A DNA stretch of 64,000 nucleotides from Harmothoe impar (Eukaryota; Annelida; Polychaeta; Phyllodocida; Polynoidae). Shown piece after piece: positions 46,318 through 59,044 of the stretch; position 1 is the stretch's first letter; each line of letters starts with the position of its first letter. The stretch is from assembly GCA_947462335.1 (NCBI GenBank), contig OX381709.1, positions 65,650,609-65,714,608 on the forward strand. The letters run 5' to 3'. The translations under genes and the position numbers were made by a program. Under the pieces are notes generated by a model, which was not told where the DNA came from, did not search any database, and saw only the letters and a list, made by a program, of their open reading frames with translations.

Positions 46318-49300
46318 TATCTCGTTCTACACTTCACAGTCTCCGTCATACACACACAGTCCATGTAGAGTGTACCCCGAAGGTCACCAGAAGAGCTGGG
46401 GAATTTCCGGCTATCTGACTGCCCTTTGGACGCATCCTTACATCGTCCGATGTAGGCTGTAGGCAGTCCAGGTGCCTGCTGGCCATCCATGACAGTGACA
46501 GGGATAACGCGCCAATCACATTATGACATTTGCTTTGGCATTTTTCACTTCTCACTTCTTGGGATTCAATTTGGTCGTCAGAAGGTCCTGCTTAAAAAAC
46601 AGAATCAATCCTCTGCCAGACGTAGGAAGCCCTCAGGAGAGAGCAGACAAGGAGACAGTAATGGTAGGGCGGAAAGGAAAGTGACTATGATGCAATCCCA
46701 CTAACCTAGAAAGCAAATAATTGATTTGTCTAGTACAAGTCGTACATAGTTTGCTCTAGTACCGCATAAAGTATTGATATAGTCGTGTATAACTGAATTT
46801 ACATTCTTTCCAGATTCATTGCCTGAAGCTCTTACAGTAATATATTGTGACTCCATTTTTTCTCTGTTTAGAAATGTCTCGTACTGCTTGTGAGCAGTGG
46901 TTGGTCCATGAACATGTATTCCATGTAGTTTATGCCAGACAAAAAAATATTAAAGTTGTAATAAAGTGACACTATCGCAAAAAGAAAAATTCTATCGAGA
47001 TGGCAGAGAAGATTCAAGGGTCATGATAGGAAGAGTGTATATTCTAGATGAGATAACTGACTGCAGTTTAATGGGGAAACAGCAGAGTTAGTCATGGACA
47101 CGGGCTGCCCATCAAGTCCAGCAGGCTAGAGATGGTTCCCGCGGGTCTAGCACTGCGCATCGAGGTGTCAGCAGTAGACTGTATCTGGCAGCCGCAGGGT
47201 GATGTCAGTGACACAAGGGGCCCGATGGCCTCTGGCTGTCAGGGGCCGTGCGGACAGCCATCAGTCAACTGACTCCCAGCGAGTCATGACGAAGGCAAAC
47301 CTAGCGCTCGGACGGAGCAGGTCAAGGGAGGATAAGCATGACGCCCAGAACACGAAAGCTTTTCATCACAAGCGTTCCATCCCATTAACTTTGAGATTGA
47401 ATAGATAACTTCTTAGAATTGATTTATGATACTGAGTGGTGAAATTCGGTATGATGGACTGGGGAACTGAACTTTGGTTGTGGCTTCAAGTATGGCTTCA
47501 TGCAGTAGCTCTTTTTGGTGTCAGTTGTGGTGTTAATACTGTAGAAGCTATATGACTTGACTACATTCTGTTTTGCTTCGTGGCCTGTATCCTTTAAGAC
47601 AGCTTCCTCGCACCTCCAAAGGCAAAGTAGTAAGAGTATCAAGATTATAGCCTAAAGCATTTCCCATTCAGAATCATGATCCATAACCCATTAAGATCCA
47701 GATTGGTGTGAAAGATAGAACCAATGATATTGTTCATAGATCATCCACCAGGATTAAAACATTTGTATAGTGAAAATTATACCCCAAGGCAAGGAACTGT
47801 ATGGCGGAACAGCTAGTGGCTTCTGAGGAATGTGCCTTTATGCTATCGAAAATGGCCAATGGGACTGCTTAATATTAACTCACAAAGAAGGGAACGGGCG
47901 GAAAATGCATCAATAGCGCTAAGGGCTGTAGTTTGTCAGCGGATTTATACACCACTGGAGGGAAACAGATAGGAAGCATCAGGCCGTCCTGGCCGCAGGC
48001 TGACTCAATGACCCCGCACAGCACGCTACGTGGACACCTGCCTTATTTCATGCCTCTGCCGTCAGCCAGTAGAGCAAGCTAACACCCCTGTCAGCGGAGA
48101 TAGGGAGGATGAGGGTTACACAGAAAGGTCGCCACAGGCGCTAGCCGCAGCCCATGAGCTCTGAACAATGCAGCTGTGCGTGGGAGGCTGGCGTCTAAAC
48201 CATCGTCACGTAACCCGCTTTGACCTTCTCTAGAGGCATCTCTAAATGTAAATATTATGTTTATGCTTATACTTGATGTAATAATGCAATTAAAGAAGAC
48301 CACTATACCCGGTAGTTTGATTTCCGAGCAGTGTCTATAATGATGTGATTTTAGTGCCGAAACATTTCTCTCGATTCTATTTTGAGTATTCTAAACCCCC
48401 TCCGGAATTAAGGATATGAATATGATATTGCTTTTCGGCGAATGACATCTCACATCAAATATCTATTTAAGATGTATCTCTACTTTTCATGTAAGGAGGA
48501 GCTCCCCTTTGCACATATTTGCATGGACAGCTGATTACCATCGATCTTGGGTCTAAATTGCGATCAGTATCAGAACATCTGGCAAGCCATGCTTTACATA
48601 CCAAGCATATAGCTCCACAGACCTCAAAACTATATTGATTTGTCCACTACTCGTATGAATACCGATACTAGGCTCACCAGTACAATGCCTTCCCCATTCC
48701 TTAGTCCCTGAGAACCCTCATCGAAACCCTATCCAGGGTCCTATCCGAGTCGACCATGGACCCAGGACCTCTAGACTCGCCCGAGGCAATAACATCAGCA
48801 GGCCCGATGGCCCGGGCCGCTTGATTGGCCAAGAATCTGGTTTATTGCAATGTGGGCGCAATCAGATACCCCACATGCTATTCAGATGATGTAGTCTGCT
48901 CCCGCATTATGTCCGGACGAGCTGCTCGTTCCTCTGCCCAGCCTGTACATGACGGGCCGTGAGCCGGACACGGGCCGGGAGCCAGTGCCGTCCTGATTGG
49001 AGTCGTGAAGGCCATACGAACAGGCCTTCCAAAACTGCCCCTAGAATCGCTGCCCTCCAAGCCCCCTCCCAAACTATACCATCAGCAGCGACCTGCCCCT
49101 ATTTGGAGATCTGTCGACCGGTGCCATTATTTTCATTCAATATTCGCTGCTGCTACCAGGCTATGGCAAGCCAGGCCATCACTGCGAAATGTGCCTGCCC
49201 ATAATCCAGTTAGCTATATGTAGCACACATAATTATCGTCTCTGAATTTAATCAATTCCTGTTACAAACATTTAGAACAAGTCATATAATCCTGTCTGGC

Positions 49301-51587
49301 CCATATGATATTATCATAAGCCAGGCAGTATATGATTTGCTACAAAAGTTTCAGCTCCTGAATTGGGTACAGTATATATATATTTTGTATCTCAAGTATA
49401 TAAGTAAAATGATCCGTTATGCAGGAGTCGCTGAAGACCTGCCTGCCTATTTGATATTGCATTTGTGAATGGAATTTTGGCGAAGAGAGACAACTGTGCT
49501 TCAGCCTTTCTCGTTCACTATCACAGACTGAATAGAATTATTCTCATCAAAGCTGGGGTACTATTTGTTCCCAGAAAAGTGAGAACTGTCACTAGGAGTA
49601 GTATATCTGGCTCTCCTCACGCAGACATCTGCCATCTCTCCTACCCCAATTTTCTTAACTGTTCACTCCTATTTCTCCTAGCTATTCTTGGAAATGTTTC
49701 CAGTAGGTTTAACCCTTAATTTCCCTCTACCAGAACGATATAGCTACCTTATTACTATAATATACACAGACTATTCGATTCCGGTCATTCACCAGCCACT
49801 CAACCTTCAATCTTATCCAGTTCAATCCAAATTTGCAGTACACTCAGCAGCCCAACTTAATAAGGCGGCCGATGATATAATCCCATACCCTTCTGTCCTA
49901 ATGCACATCATTGCACTGATGTTCTCTCATACATCATCCCGACCTGTCTTTTTCAATCTGAAACCTTTTCCACTTCATACAACTAGGTCCAACATGCGAT
50001 GACCGCATCCGCACAGGAACCCCACCATATCGAGTAGAGGTTTTACGCTACTGGGGGGAGTGCATTTGACACCTGTGAAGACAATATCAATCACATGGTA
50101 CCATCAACATTAAAGTGGTGACACTTACTACCCATTTCATGATGTGCGTGCAGGGGGTGTTGGTAAACGAAGTCAACTAACACCGTTCTTGTCGAGTCAG
50201 CATGGACCAGAATAAAAAATTAAACAGGTCATTGTGTTCTAGCGTGGTTTAAAACTAGATAAATTCATACCTTCCAATATATAAGATATCACACAACTAA
50301 TTTAGAACTCTCAAGCAGGGAGATCATGGAACACATCAATCATAAGAATCCGTATGAAAACTGTTCAGCAATCACAATCGAGAGAGAGAGACAATGGGAT
50401 ATGACAGTATGTGGATGTATCACTTAGAGAGAGGTATCTAAATGTATCAGGGCCTTATAGAGGTCTGACATAGTAGACAGCTGGATGGGGCCCGTTTAAT
50501 AGGGGAGGTCCCCAATGGGCGGTCACGGCTACACATAAAGCACCACGGTGTGGTTCTAATTTCCGGGCATTGTTCCTTCCGTGAACATAACACGTCCATA
50601 ATAACGATACATCACGGTGGCCCCCGCATGGGGTGTAAAATAGCTCCCCTCAGCCCCCCACGCGGCCCTGCACCGCTACCTGACTCAGTTGTGGATGCAG
50701 CTAGAGTGGTCTGCACTCAGCTCCCATTCACACGGCAGGATGCATCTCCACACCAGGTGCTATTCCCATCGCTACAGACCTGGGCAGGAGCCATCATGAT
50801 ACGGCCATACCTCTCGCCAAGTATACAGCATAAATTTTAAATAATACATGTTAACAGCTTCAATCTCTTTTGCACGCATAGGTATAATGCAGTAGGCGAA
50901 AGTTGCAAATGCAGAGCTCATTCTTGCTCTCTGGGGGTGATGGTGGGAGTGTACAAAGTCTGGGCCCAAGTCCTCTGTAAAGAATAATATTTTGTATTCC
51001 TGTCTGTCTCTCCTCGTCTATAGAAACACGTACGAAATACCGGAAATTGCCATTGTTGGCAAATATGAGAGGAATACATTGGGTTCTCTGTACTGCTGAA
51101 ACGTTATGAAGCCGTATCAGGAGAGTCGAAGTACCGGGTGAGGACTCCCTTAGTCTGTGAGGGGCCGCAGAACAGATGCGGAAATTGGCAATCATTACCA
51201 ATTAAAGACAATAAAACTGGAGGGTTCCACTAATGAGTCAAAACTCATAACTAACGATGCATTAAGCGACAAATCGGCCCTGTCCTGCTCCTCCCAAAGC
51301 TGCTCCCTGTGTCACTATTTCTTTCTTGATGTTAAGCTTAGCGATTTGACAAGCCCTTGAAGGCTTGGAGTAGGCATCTTCTCAACTCTATTTTCAGAAC
51401 TATATAGCAATCATAATTCTATCATGCGAGTGCAGTAAATCAGTTATCAACAAAACATTTTCTTACGTCAAAAAACACGAGACACATTGCTTTCAGAAAA
51501 TAATCTGGATAACTGTGAAATGGGGGTTTTAATCTCCAAGAGGAGTTTGCTCCAACTGGGCAGGGTTCCAATAAAACACGCGGTGAA
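46318..51587. other. Intergenic, no gene seen
   Basis: Many short ORFs without supporting context. No repeats with clear ends were found. Confidence 0.45.
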
Positions 51588-51630
51588 ATGGATTAATTGA
51601 ATTGATGAGATAGATTAATTAGATTAATGC
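51588..51630. promoter_or_regulatory. Cluster of Otx/Pitx-type (GATTA) sites
   Basis: Within 43 bases there are one GGATTA and two AGATTAAT cores, interleaved with TAATTGAATT and TAATTAG. K50 homeodomain proteins bind GGATTA; the others fit Q50 homeodomains. Confidence 0.35.
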
Positions 51631-53266
51631 TTTTCTGATTCGCTGAGCGTGTGGTGCCGTATTGCAAAGATTGGTAAAATATATCATGTGCCTAATTCAA
51701 TGAGTATCACATCCATCTCAATGCTCTTCTAACGTTATAACCGTTTGCAAGGATAAATTATCAACCCCGCACTCATCAAGGTAGGTTATTATATCTGAAG
51801 GACCATTTTAGTGGATTACACACTGAAGCCTAGCCATCATAGGTAACAACGAATAATGTAAAACGATTTATGACAAAGTTAACTATGACAAAGATAGATA
51901 TACTCGATTCTGTAGACCTGTGAGTTGAAAAATAAGGAGAGTGAGGGGGGCTTAGAAAGTGGTGGCTATTTGTCTTTGTCTGTGGTGGCCATTTGTCACT
52001 GGGAGTAGGGGTGCAGATATCAAGGAGGACATTGGGTCTATGGCCAAGGGCCAGATTGATATAGGGCTGCCGACCATGGAACCCTACATGGAACCACCAG
52101 CCTGATAACTATGGGAATGGAGAGCACCAATCTACTTCGTATTACCTTCTACCAGCTGGGAAGCCGTTCTTCTACCGCCCTCAGTAAGGCAAAATAAAAT
52201 CCGCACAGCATGAATCATGGAACTATTGCTGCCCCTTGCCGGCTGATATGCCTTACCAGCCGGTAGTGAAGGGTGTTGGCTGTTAGAATGCCGAATGGAA
52301 GTTAGAATGTAGCATTGCTAAATACATATTTTGCCTATGTTATTAAATGATTTATGAGGCAATCCAAATGAGATGATACACGACTGATATCTAGCGTCAA
52401 TGGAATGGTAACGGGATGTACGTCCATGATTGAACCATGTATGATATTTTGATCCCTAAACGTTTACTGTACCTATGTAGACATACTGAATGATGGATTT
52501 CAGTTAAATAGGAGTTTGGGATACTATTAGTCATGTAATACCAATACATGGGTTCATCTTAGCATGCGGCAATCATAATAACAATATAGTGGTTGGTACA
52601 GAATGTAACCCAAAACAAGTAATTACATGTACCATGATCTACATAGATCACCAAGGCATACCTGACTTCAGCCAGTACTTTACAGAAACCTAAAAAATTA
52701 GCATTCGAAACATTTCAGGAGTTATCTCCACATTCAGGAGGCCAAGAATTTGTACTAGGGCCAAAGAAAAAGTTTACCAGGGTATCCTCTACGTTTTTTC
52801 TAGTAAAGATAACAACTCATAGGTAAGTTTGAGCACATGTATAATTTCCACTACCCTCTGTGAGTTGATGTTGCTATCATCTAGTGGATAATGCAACCTA
52901 CCTATCTTAGAAAGTTCGGATGATTTATGATGTGTCTAGATGCCTCCCTCTTTCCTTCCCTACCCCCAATGCCTCTCCAACGTTTACTCCTCCTGCCTGC
53001 TTGCTTTCCTGCCTGTCAGTTTTTCAGTCTAGACACTTTCCTGCATGTCTAGTTGTCTTCCTGTATACGTACTTAGAATTGGTAATTTCGAAGTGTATTC
53101 AAGCAAAGAAATATATACTTGAAATGACGTGAGAAAGTATGATACTCTTAACTCTAGTATAAGGCATACAGGGATAATCCTTTATGTAGCAGAATGATAA
53201 TACTTGAAATGCCAATTCAGCAATTTCAAACTTTTTATATTGAATCTCAAAACTGGCTTCATCATA
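51631..53266. other. Intergenic, no gene seen
   Basis: No ORF or repeat with support. Confidence 0.5.
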
Positions 53267-55789
53267 CACTGATAATAAAACCTATAGTCAGTACTGACTA
53301 TACCATCATATTTTGACCCCCGTAGTCAGGGGACTATACAACTTAGTCACATATTAGTCATAAAGATAGTCAGTAGTGACTATATGTGGATCACACAAAT
53401 TGATGATGTCACAGGAATGTGTGCACAGGAAACAGTTAGGATTCAAATTTGAATGGTCCATGGACTTCAGGTAGGCACATCCTTTCCTAAACCACTGTTC
53501 TATGGATATCCCTGCTTGTTATATGTTATGTTACAGTTGACTATGACAACTTAAGATGATATAGGGTGCATGAGTTCTCATGTTTGATAGAGTTATCATG
53601 GTCATTTGTTCCAATTTTGATAACATAGAAATACATGAACAGTGTATGTCTAGACTGACAGAGCATGATAGGCCTACACAGGAGCCTGTCACCTGCTCTG
53701 CCTTATCCTAGCCTGTCCCCTGGCCTGTCTTATCCTAACTTGTCCCCTGGCCTGCCTTATCCTAGCCTGTCCCCTGGCCTGCCTTATCCTAGCCTTTCAC
53801 CTGCCCTGCCTTATCCTAGCCTGTCCCCTGCCCTGCCTCATCCTAGCCTGTCCCTGCCCTATCCTAGCATGTCCCCTACCCTGCCTTATCCTAGCCTTTC
53901 CCTGCCCTGCTTTATCCTGGCCTGTCCCCTGCCCTGCCTTATCCTAGCTTGTCCTCTGGCCTGCCTTATCCTAGCCTGTTACCTGCTCTGCCTTATCCTA
54001 GCTTGTCCCCTGCATTGCCTTATCCTAGCCTGTCCCCTGGCCTTATGCTAGCTTGTCCCCTGCCCTGCCTTATCCTAGCCTGTCACCTGCCCTGCCTTAT
54101 CCTAGCCTGTCCCCTGCCCTGCCTCATCCTAGCCTGTCCCTGCCCTGCCCTATCCTACTAGCCTGTCCCCTGCCCTGCCTCATTGTAGCCTGTCCCCTGC
54201 CCTGCCTCATCCTAGCTTATCCCTGCCCTGCTTTATCCTAGCCTGTCCCCTGCCACGCCTTATCCTAGCTTGTCTCCTGGCCTGCCTTATCCTAGCCTGT
54301 CACCTGCCATGCCTCATCCTAGCCTGTCCCCTGCCCTGTCTCATTCTAGCTTGGCCCTGCCCTGCTTTATCCTAGCCTGTCCCCTGCCCTGCCTTATCCT
54401 AGCCTGTCCCCTGGCCTGCCTCATCCTAGCCTGTCCCCTGCACTGCCTTATCCTAGCCTGTCTCTGCCCTGCTTTATCCTAGCCTTTCCCCGCCCTGCTT
54501 TATCCTGGCCTGTCACCTGCCCTGCCTTATCCTAGCTTGTCCTCTGGCCTGCCTTATCCTAGCCTGTTACCTGCTCTGCCTTATCCTAGTTTGTCCCCTG
54601 CATTGCCTTATCCTAGCCTGTCCCCTTGCCTTATCCTAGCTTGTCCCCTGCCCTGCCTTATCCTAGCTTGTCCTCTGGCCTGCCTTATCCTAGCCTGTTA
54701 CCTGCTCTGCCTTATCCTAGCTTGTCCCCTGCATTGCCTTATCCTAGCCTGTCCCCTGGCCTTATGCTAGCTTGTCCCCTGCCCTGCCTTATCCTAGCCT
54801 GTCACCTGCCCTGCCTTATCCTAGCCTGTCCCCTGCCCTGCCTCATCCTAGCCTGTCCCCTGCCCTGCCTCATCCTAGCTTGTCCCTGCCCTGATTTATC
54901 CTAGCCTGTCCCCTGCCATGCCTTATCCTAGCTTGTCTCCTGCCCTGCTTTATCCTAGCCTGTCACCTGCCCTGCCTCATCCTAGCCTGTCCCCTGCCCT
55001 GCCTCATCCTAGCCTGTCCCCTGCACTGCCTTATCCTAGCCTGTCTTTGCCCTGATTTATCCTAGCCTGACCCCTGCACTGCCTTATCCTAGCCTGTCTC
55101 TGCCCTGCTTTATCCTAGCCTTATCCTGCCCTGCCTTATCTTAGCCTGTCCCCTGCCCTGCCTCATCCTAGCCTGTCCCCTGCCCTGCCTCATCCTAGCC
55201 TGTCTCTGCCCTGCTTTATCCTAGCCTGTCCCCTGCCCTGCCTTATTTTAGCCTGTCCCCTGCCCTGCCTCATCCTAGTCTGTCCCTGCCCTGCTTTATC
55301 CTAGCCTGTCCCCTGCCATGCCTTATCCTAGCCTATCCCCTGCCATGCCTCATCCTAGCCGGTCCCCTGCACTGCCTTATCCTAGCCTGTCTCTGGCCTG
55401 CTTTATCCTAGCCTGTCCCCTGCCCCACTTTATCCTAGCTTGTCCCTGGCCTGCCTTATCCTAGCCTGTCCCCTGCCCTGCTTTATCCTAGCCATGTCTA
55501 CCCTGCTGAACCTTGACCTGCCTTCAGTACTTAAGTTTCCCTTATTTCTCATGATTGACTATATCTATTAGTCATAGTGACTACTCTAGACCATGAAACC
55601 ATTAAATTCATAGTCACTTGACTATATAGCCCAAATCAGCCAATTTAATGGCTGACTATAGGTTGACTATATGACTAACTTACTATAGACATAGGTGACT
55701 AACTTGGTATAGTCGTTTTTGCTACATTCATGTGACTATAGAAATGTAGTCCGTAGTGACTAACATTTCCAGGTCCATTATTATCAGTG
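53267..55789 (+). mobile_element. Second CACTG-ended element, carrying a minisatellite
   Basis: The left end CACTGATAATAA and right end TTATTATCAGTG are inverted and flanked by TA on both sides (53265-53266, 55790-55791). GACTATA / TATAGTC subterminal motifs recur at 53283-53385 and 55545-55770, many in palindromic pairs. The interior is nearly all minisatellite. A short plus-strand segment near 53405-53472 has a CRE-like TGATGTCA and a donor (CTTCAG|GTAGGC), possibly a relic first exon. No transposase is present. Confidence 0.75.
53682..55493 (+). repeat. 27-bp minisatellite, about 67 copies
   Basis: The unit is close to TAGCCTGTCCCCTGCC followed by CTGCCTTATCC. Variants with TTGTCC, TTACCTGCTC or a shortened unit recur in the same order at about 53947, 54537 and 54668, so blocks of several units were duplicated together. 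Because 27 is a multiple of three, long frames rich in Leu, Pro, Ser and Cys appear; they are repeat artefacts. Confidence 0.95.
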
Positions 55790-58654
55790 TAGGGCAGTTA
55801 CTGTGTGTAGTTCCAGGGCGCTTTTTGGTAACAGAGTTAAAACCAATGGCCGATAGGAAGGTGAATTAAGATTCAATTCGGTCATGTTTTATCTCAAACA
55901 GCTTTAAAGAACTGTCAGACTTCGATGAATCCCATTAATCATGTTGATGTCATAGAATCCATTATGTTCATGGACGGGGTACAAAAACACAGATTGGGGA
56001 TCACTGCACATTAAATGTTCCTCCTAGCCACTAGGCAACCGTCCTTAAAATCCTGTCAGATCTTACCAACTGTTTTGTGTTTGAAACTGAAGTTAATCTT
56101 TGAAGTTCGTTTTGACCTTTTCTCTTGTGACAGGAACAGCCAAGCTCATACGTGGTGGTAGATATGATAGGTAAAATACATTCAGGCCATTTCTTTTATT
56201 CTCTCAGCTAACTGTGGTGTAAGTATTACAGTTTTCTCATTTTGCCTTCTTGATACACTCGGGAAGTGATTGGCAACGGCTCTCAGTATCACTAGCACAC
56301 ACATCTGAATCCAAATAGACCTAGATTATCACATCAAAATATGGATGCATGTGGTGCATATTGCAAACGGTTGCTGGTCCTTCTGAAAGATGTGAGGTTG
56401 AAAACTGTTCATGTTGTCACCTACACGTAGACCATTGTACAGTAACTGCCTACCATCTCACAATACCTTTGCAGCAGGGACGTACATGGCTGGGTGCCAG
56501 ATTCACACACTAGTCCTTTTCACAGACATCGTCTCTATTTCTTCTGTTGGGCAGTCCTCTGCCTGACTGTTGTAGCCCTTCCTAAAGGGCTCCTGCTACA
56601 AATGTCTGCAAATGAAGCGGGGCAAAACTGGCTGTCTGCCTTACTTGTATATTCGCCTCACGGGGCAGATAGAGCACCTCCCCCGCGGCAAACAAACACG
56701 TGTAGATGGGTTGGTTGAGGCAGTGAGCGGGCAGAGGGCGGCCCAAACCGCAAAGCCAGAAATTAAATCCTGTTAGAAGAGCGTAATTCGTGGCCATGAG
56801 ACCAAATCAATATTGGTCTTGCTGACTGGCTTTCAGAATTCTCTCTGGAGCTGTGGATTAGGGAGGCCCGGCAGGTTATGGTGTAGTGTATGGGCTGGTG
56901 GGATTTTTATATCCCACATTTCTAATGCTGAATTTCATATTTGCGAAAATGAACAAGAAATGGAAATCCGTTACTTCATTTATAATATTATTAATATACC
57001 ATTAAGAATGTAGTATAGATATGTGAATGGCACACATGGGGGGGTCTTAAAGGGCACATTAAGAAATAGATCAATGTAATGTGATCTGATCAATGTGAGC
57101 TTAATCAGGGTAATAGCCCGGGTAATAGCCCAATTATACTGACCACTTCGTTCAAATTAGAATCGACAGAGTTGGTGCAATATAGCCACTTTTTCATTGT
57201 TGCTACATTGTCTTATATGCTTGGGAGCTGTATTACAGTTTCCTTAGCTTGTCAATCGCCAAATATCACGAACTTTGCAAGGAGAGAGTAAAATCAAAAG
57301 GAATGTGGAGTATGTTTGTTCTGAGCCACTGCCATATGTCTATTCTATTCAATATGCTTACTTTATAATACTTGGTGAAACTAAGTATGCCTTACTTGGT
57401 AAAACTAAGTAAGTCGCCTTTATAGGCTAATTATGTATGTCAATCTACTTCTAACTGATGAGGGACGCGTTAGTGATAGGAGTGTAGCTTGAATCCATTG
57501 AAACATACGAAATCAAGCCTCAGTACAAGCAGGGATCCATTTCTCCATCCAGCATTGTTCAATCACCTTAACCAATATCAAAGTCCTAAGGGGTGTTTTC
57601 TAATCTGCCCCCCACCCCCCAGCTCCCTAGCTATTTGAAGCAGCAATCTGAACTGGAGATGGACGGCTGGAATGCTGTCTGACGCCGTCCTCACCGGTTG
57701 ACCTTGATTCGACCTTGGTGGTGAGCAGACGCTACCAAGCGTCACAAACGCCGCCTAGCGGGAACGCAGAGGCTGTGACGGGTCCACTTCCGGCCTCGGG
57801 TAATCAAATTGAAGAGAGTGGCGGTGCCTGGTGGCTCGAGTGTTGCCAATCTTTGGTGGGGTTGGAGAGACGTGACAGTGACAGAGGTAAACCCATCAAC
57901 GTGAATTTCATCACGGCCTACGACCACTGGGAGACAGCAGCGTGCCCACCAGGGGTGCCTCGGCTGGTGTTGGGGCAGGGTAAGGACAGGGAGCTGGAGG
58001 TAGGTGAGAGGCCAGGAGGAGGGAGGACGGTCTGCAGCAAGAGGGCGTCTATAGAAGGGATTGGATAGAGATGAGAAGATGAGACGAATGCCAGAGGAGA
58101 TTGGGGAAGTGAGTGGTTGGGAATGTAAGAAAAACAAGAAAGGTTAATAGGGTGACTATTCCTGGGCCTGGGCATGTCGGAGGTGGGAGAGGTGGTGGTG
58201 GGATAAGAAGATAGGGCGCTTGAGGTTGATGGCCTAGCATGTCAGAGGACCTTAGAACAGTGCAGTCCCTTGGGAACAAAGTAAGTAGAATTAGGGAATA
58301 GGGTTCACTAAGGGGAATTGGCAAAGGGACAATAGTATATAGATGAGTTGCTGCGATATGAAAGGGGGCGGAACAGATGGTGATAGGTCTTGTGCATTCA
58401 TGTATTATTGTGGACTTTTACCAACATCAGAGAAAATCATGAGATCTCAACATTTTGTTCGTCATTGGGACTTCGTCGACATAACCTAAAACTGTGTGAT
58501 TCCGTCTACTATGAACCATATTCTGATGATAGCTGGAACACATCCACAGGGTAAATCAACAAGACAGCACCAATGACATTTGGCAGGTATATTATGGAGT
58601 ACAATAGGTTGGCCACAGTAAGGGTGATATAGACATTAGTCTAAACAAGACCAG
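55790..58654. other. Intergenic with a CpG-containing patch
   Basis: 57680-57800 is CpG-rich with a CACTTCCGG ETS-type site. Overlapping ORFs of 117 and 131 codons on opposite strands at 57715-58137 are not accepted. Otherwise nothing is seen. Confidence 0.45.
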
Positions 58655-58823
58655 GGGTCTCTTTCAGAACAACTGCCGTATCTGACGGGCCGACAAATAT
58701 TTTGGCGACAGCTCCTCGGCAGCGGCAAATCAATGCATATTGTCTATTCTGAAACACTTTAATTATCGTCAAACCCGAAATTTGTGCCCCAAGCAGATAT
58801 GGCAGTTGTTCTGAAAGAGACCC
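58655..58823. mobile_element. MITE 1 of a back-to-back pair (169 bp)
   Basis: GGGTCTCTTTCAGAACAACT and its complement at the right end extend for about 29 bases with one mismatch. CAG flanks both sides (58652-58654, 58824-58826). Confidence 0.8.
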
Positions 58824-58826
58824 CAG

Positions 58827-59044
58827 GGGGTCTTTCAGAACGGATTCGTCAGCCGTCATAATCCGATTTTCGTCAATATTGCAATATTTGCAATTGATGA
58901 GAGTATTTGTATCCGGCAAAATATGGTATTTACTATAAATTTCAACAGAAATTCTCATGAAAAACTTTTTACTAGTGGTCGCCAAACAGGTTTCGTCACG
59001 TCACCAGTTCCCTACGACCACGTCAGTTGTTCTGAATGAGCCTC
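58827..59044. mobile_element. MITE 2 of the pair (218 bp), same family
   Basis: The left end GGGGTCTTTCAGAACGG and right end GTTCTGAATGAGCCTC are related to those of MITE 1. CAG flanks both sides (58824-58826, 59045-59047), the left copy being shared with MITE 1. Confidence 0.7.

Noticed and set aside
53665..54904. Long Leu/Pro/Ser/Cys-rich frames
   Set aside because: They are readings of the 27-bp minisatellite, whose unit is a multiple of three; no coding signal exists beyond the repeat.
53267..55789. CRISPR-like array
   Set aside because: The 27-bp units are contiguous with no unique spacers and lie in a eukaryotic transposon.
57715..58137. Opposed frames of 117 and 131 codons
   Set aside because: They are mirror readings of a purine-rich strand with CpG patch; no start or splice context supports either.
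58641..58985. Minus frame of 114 codons
   Set aside because: It covers two MITEs.
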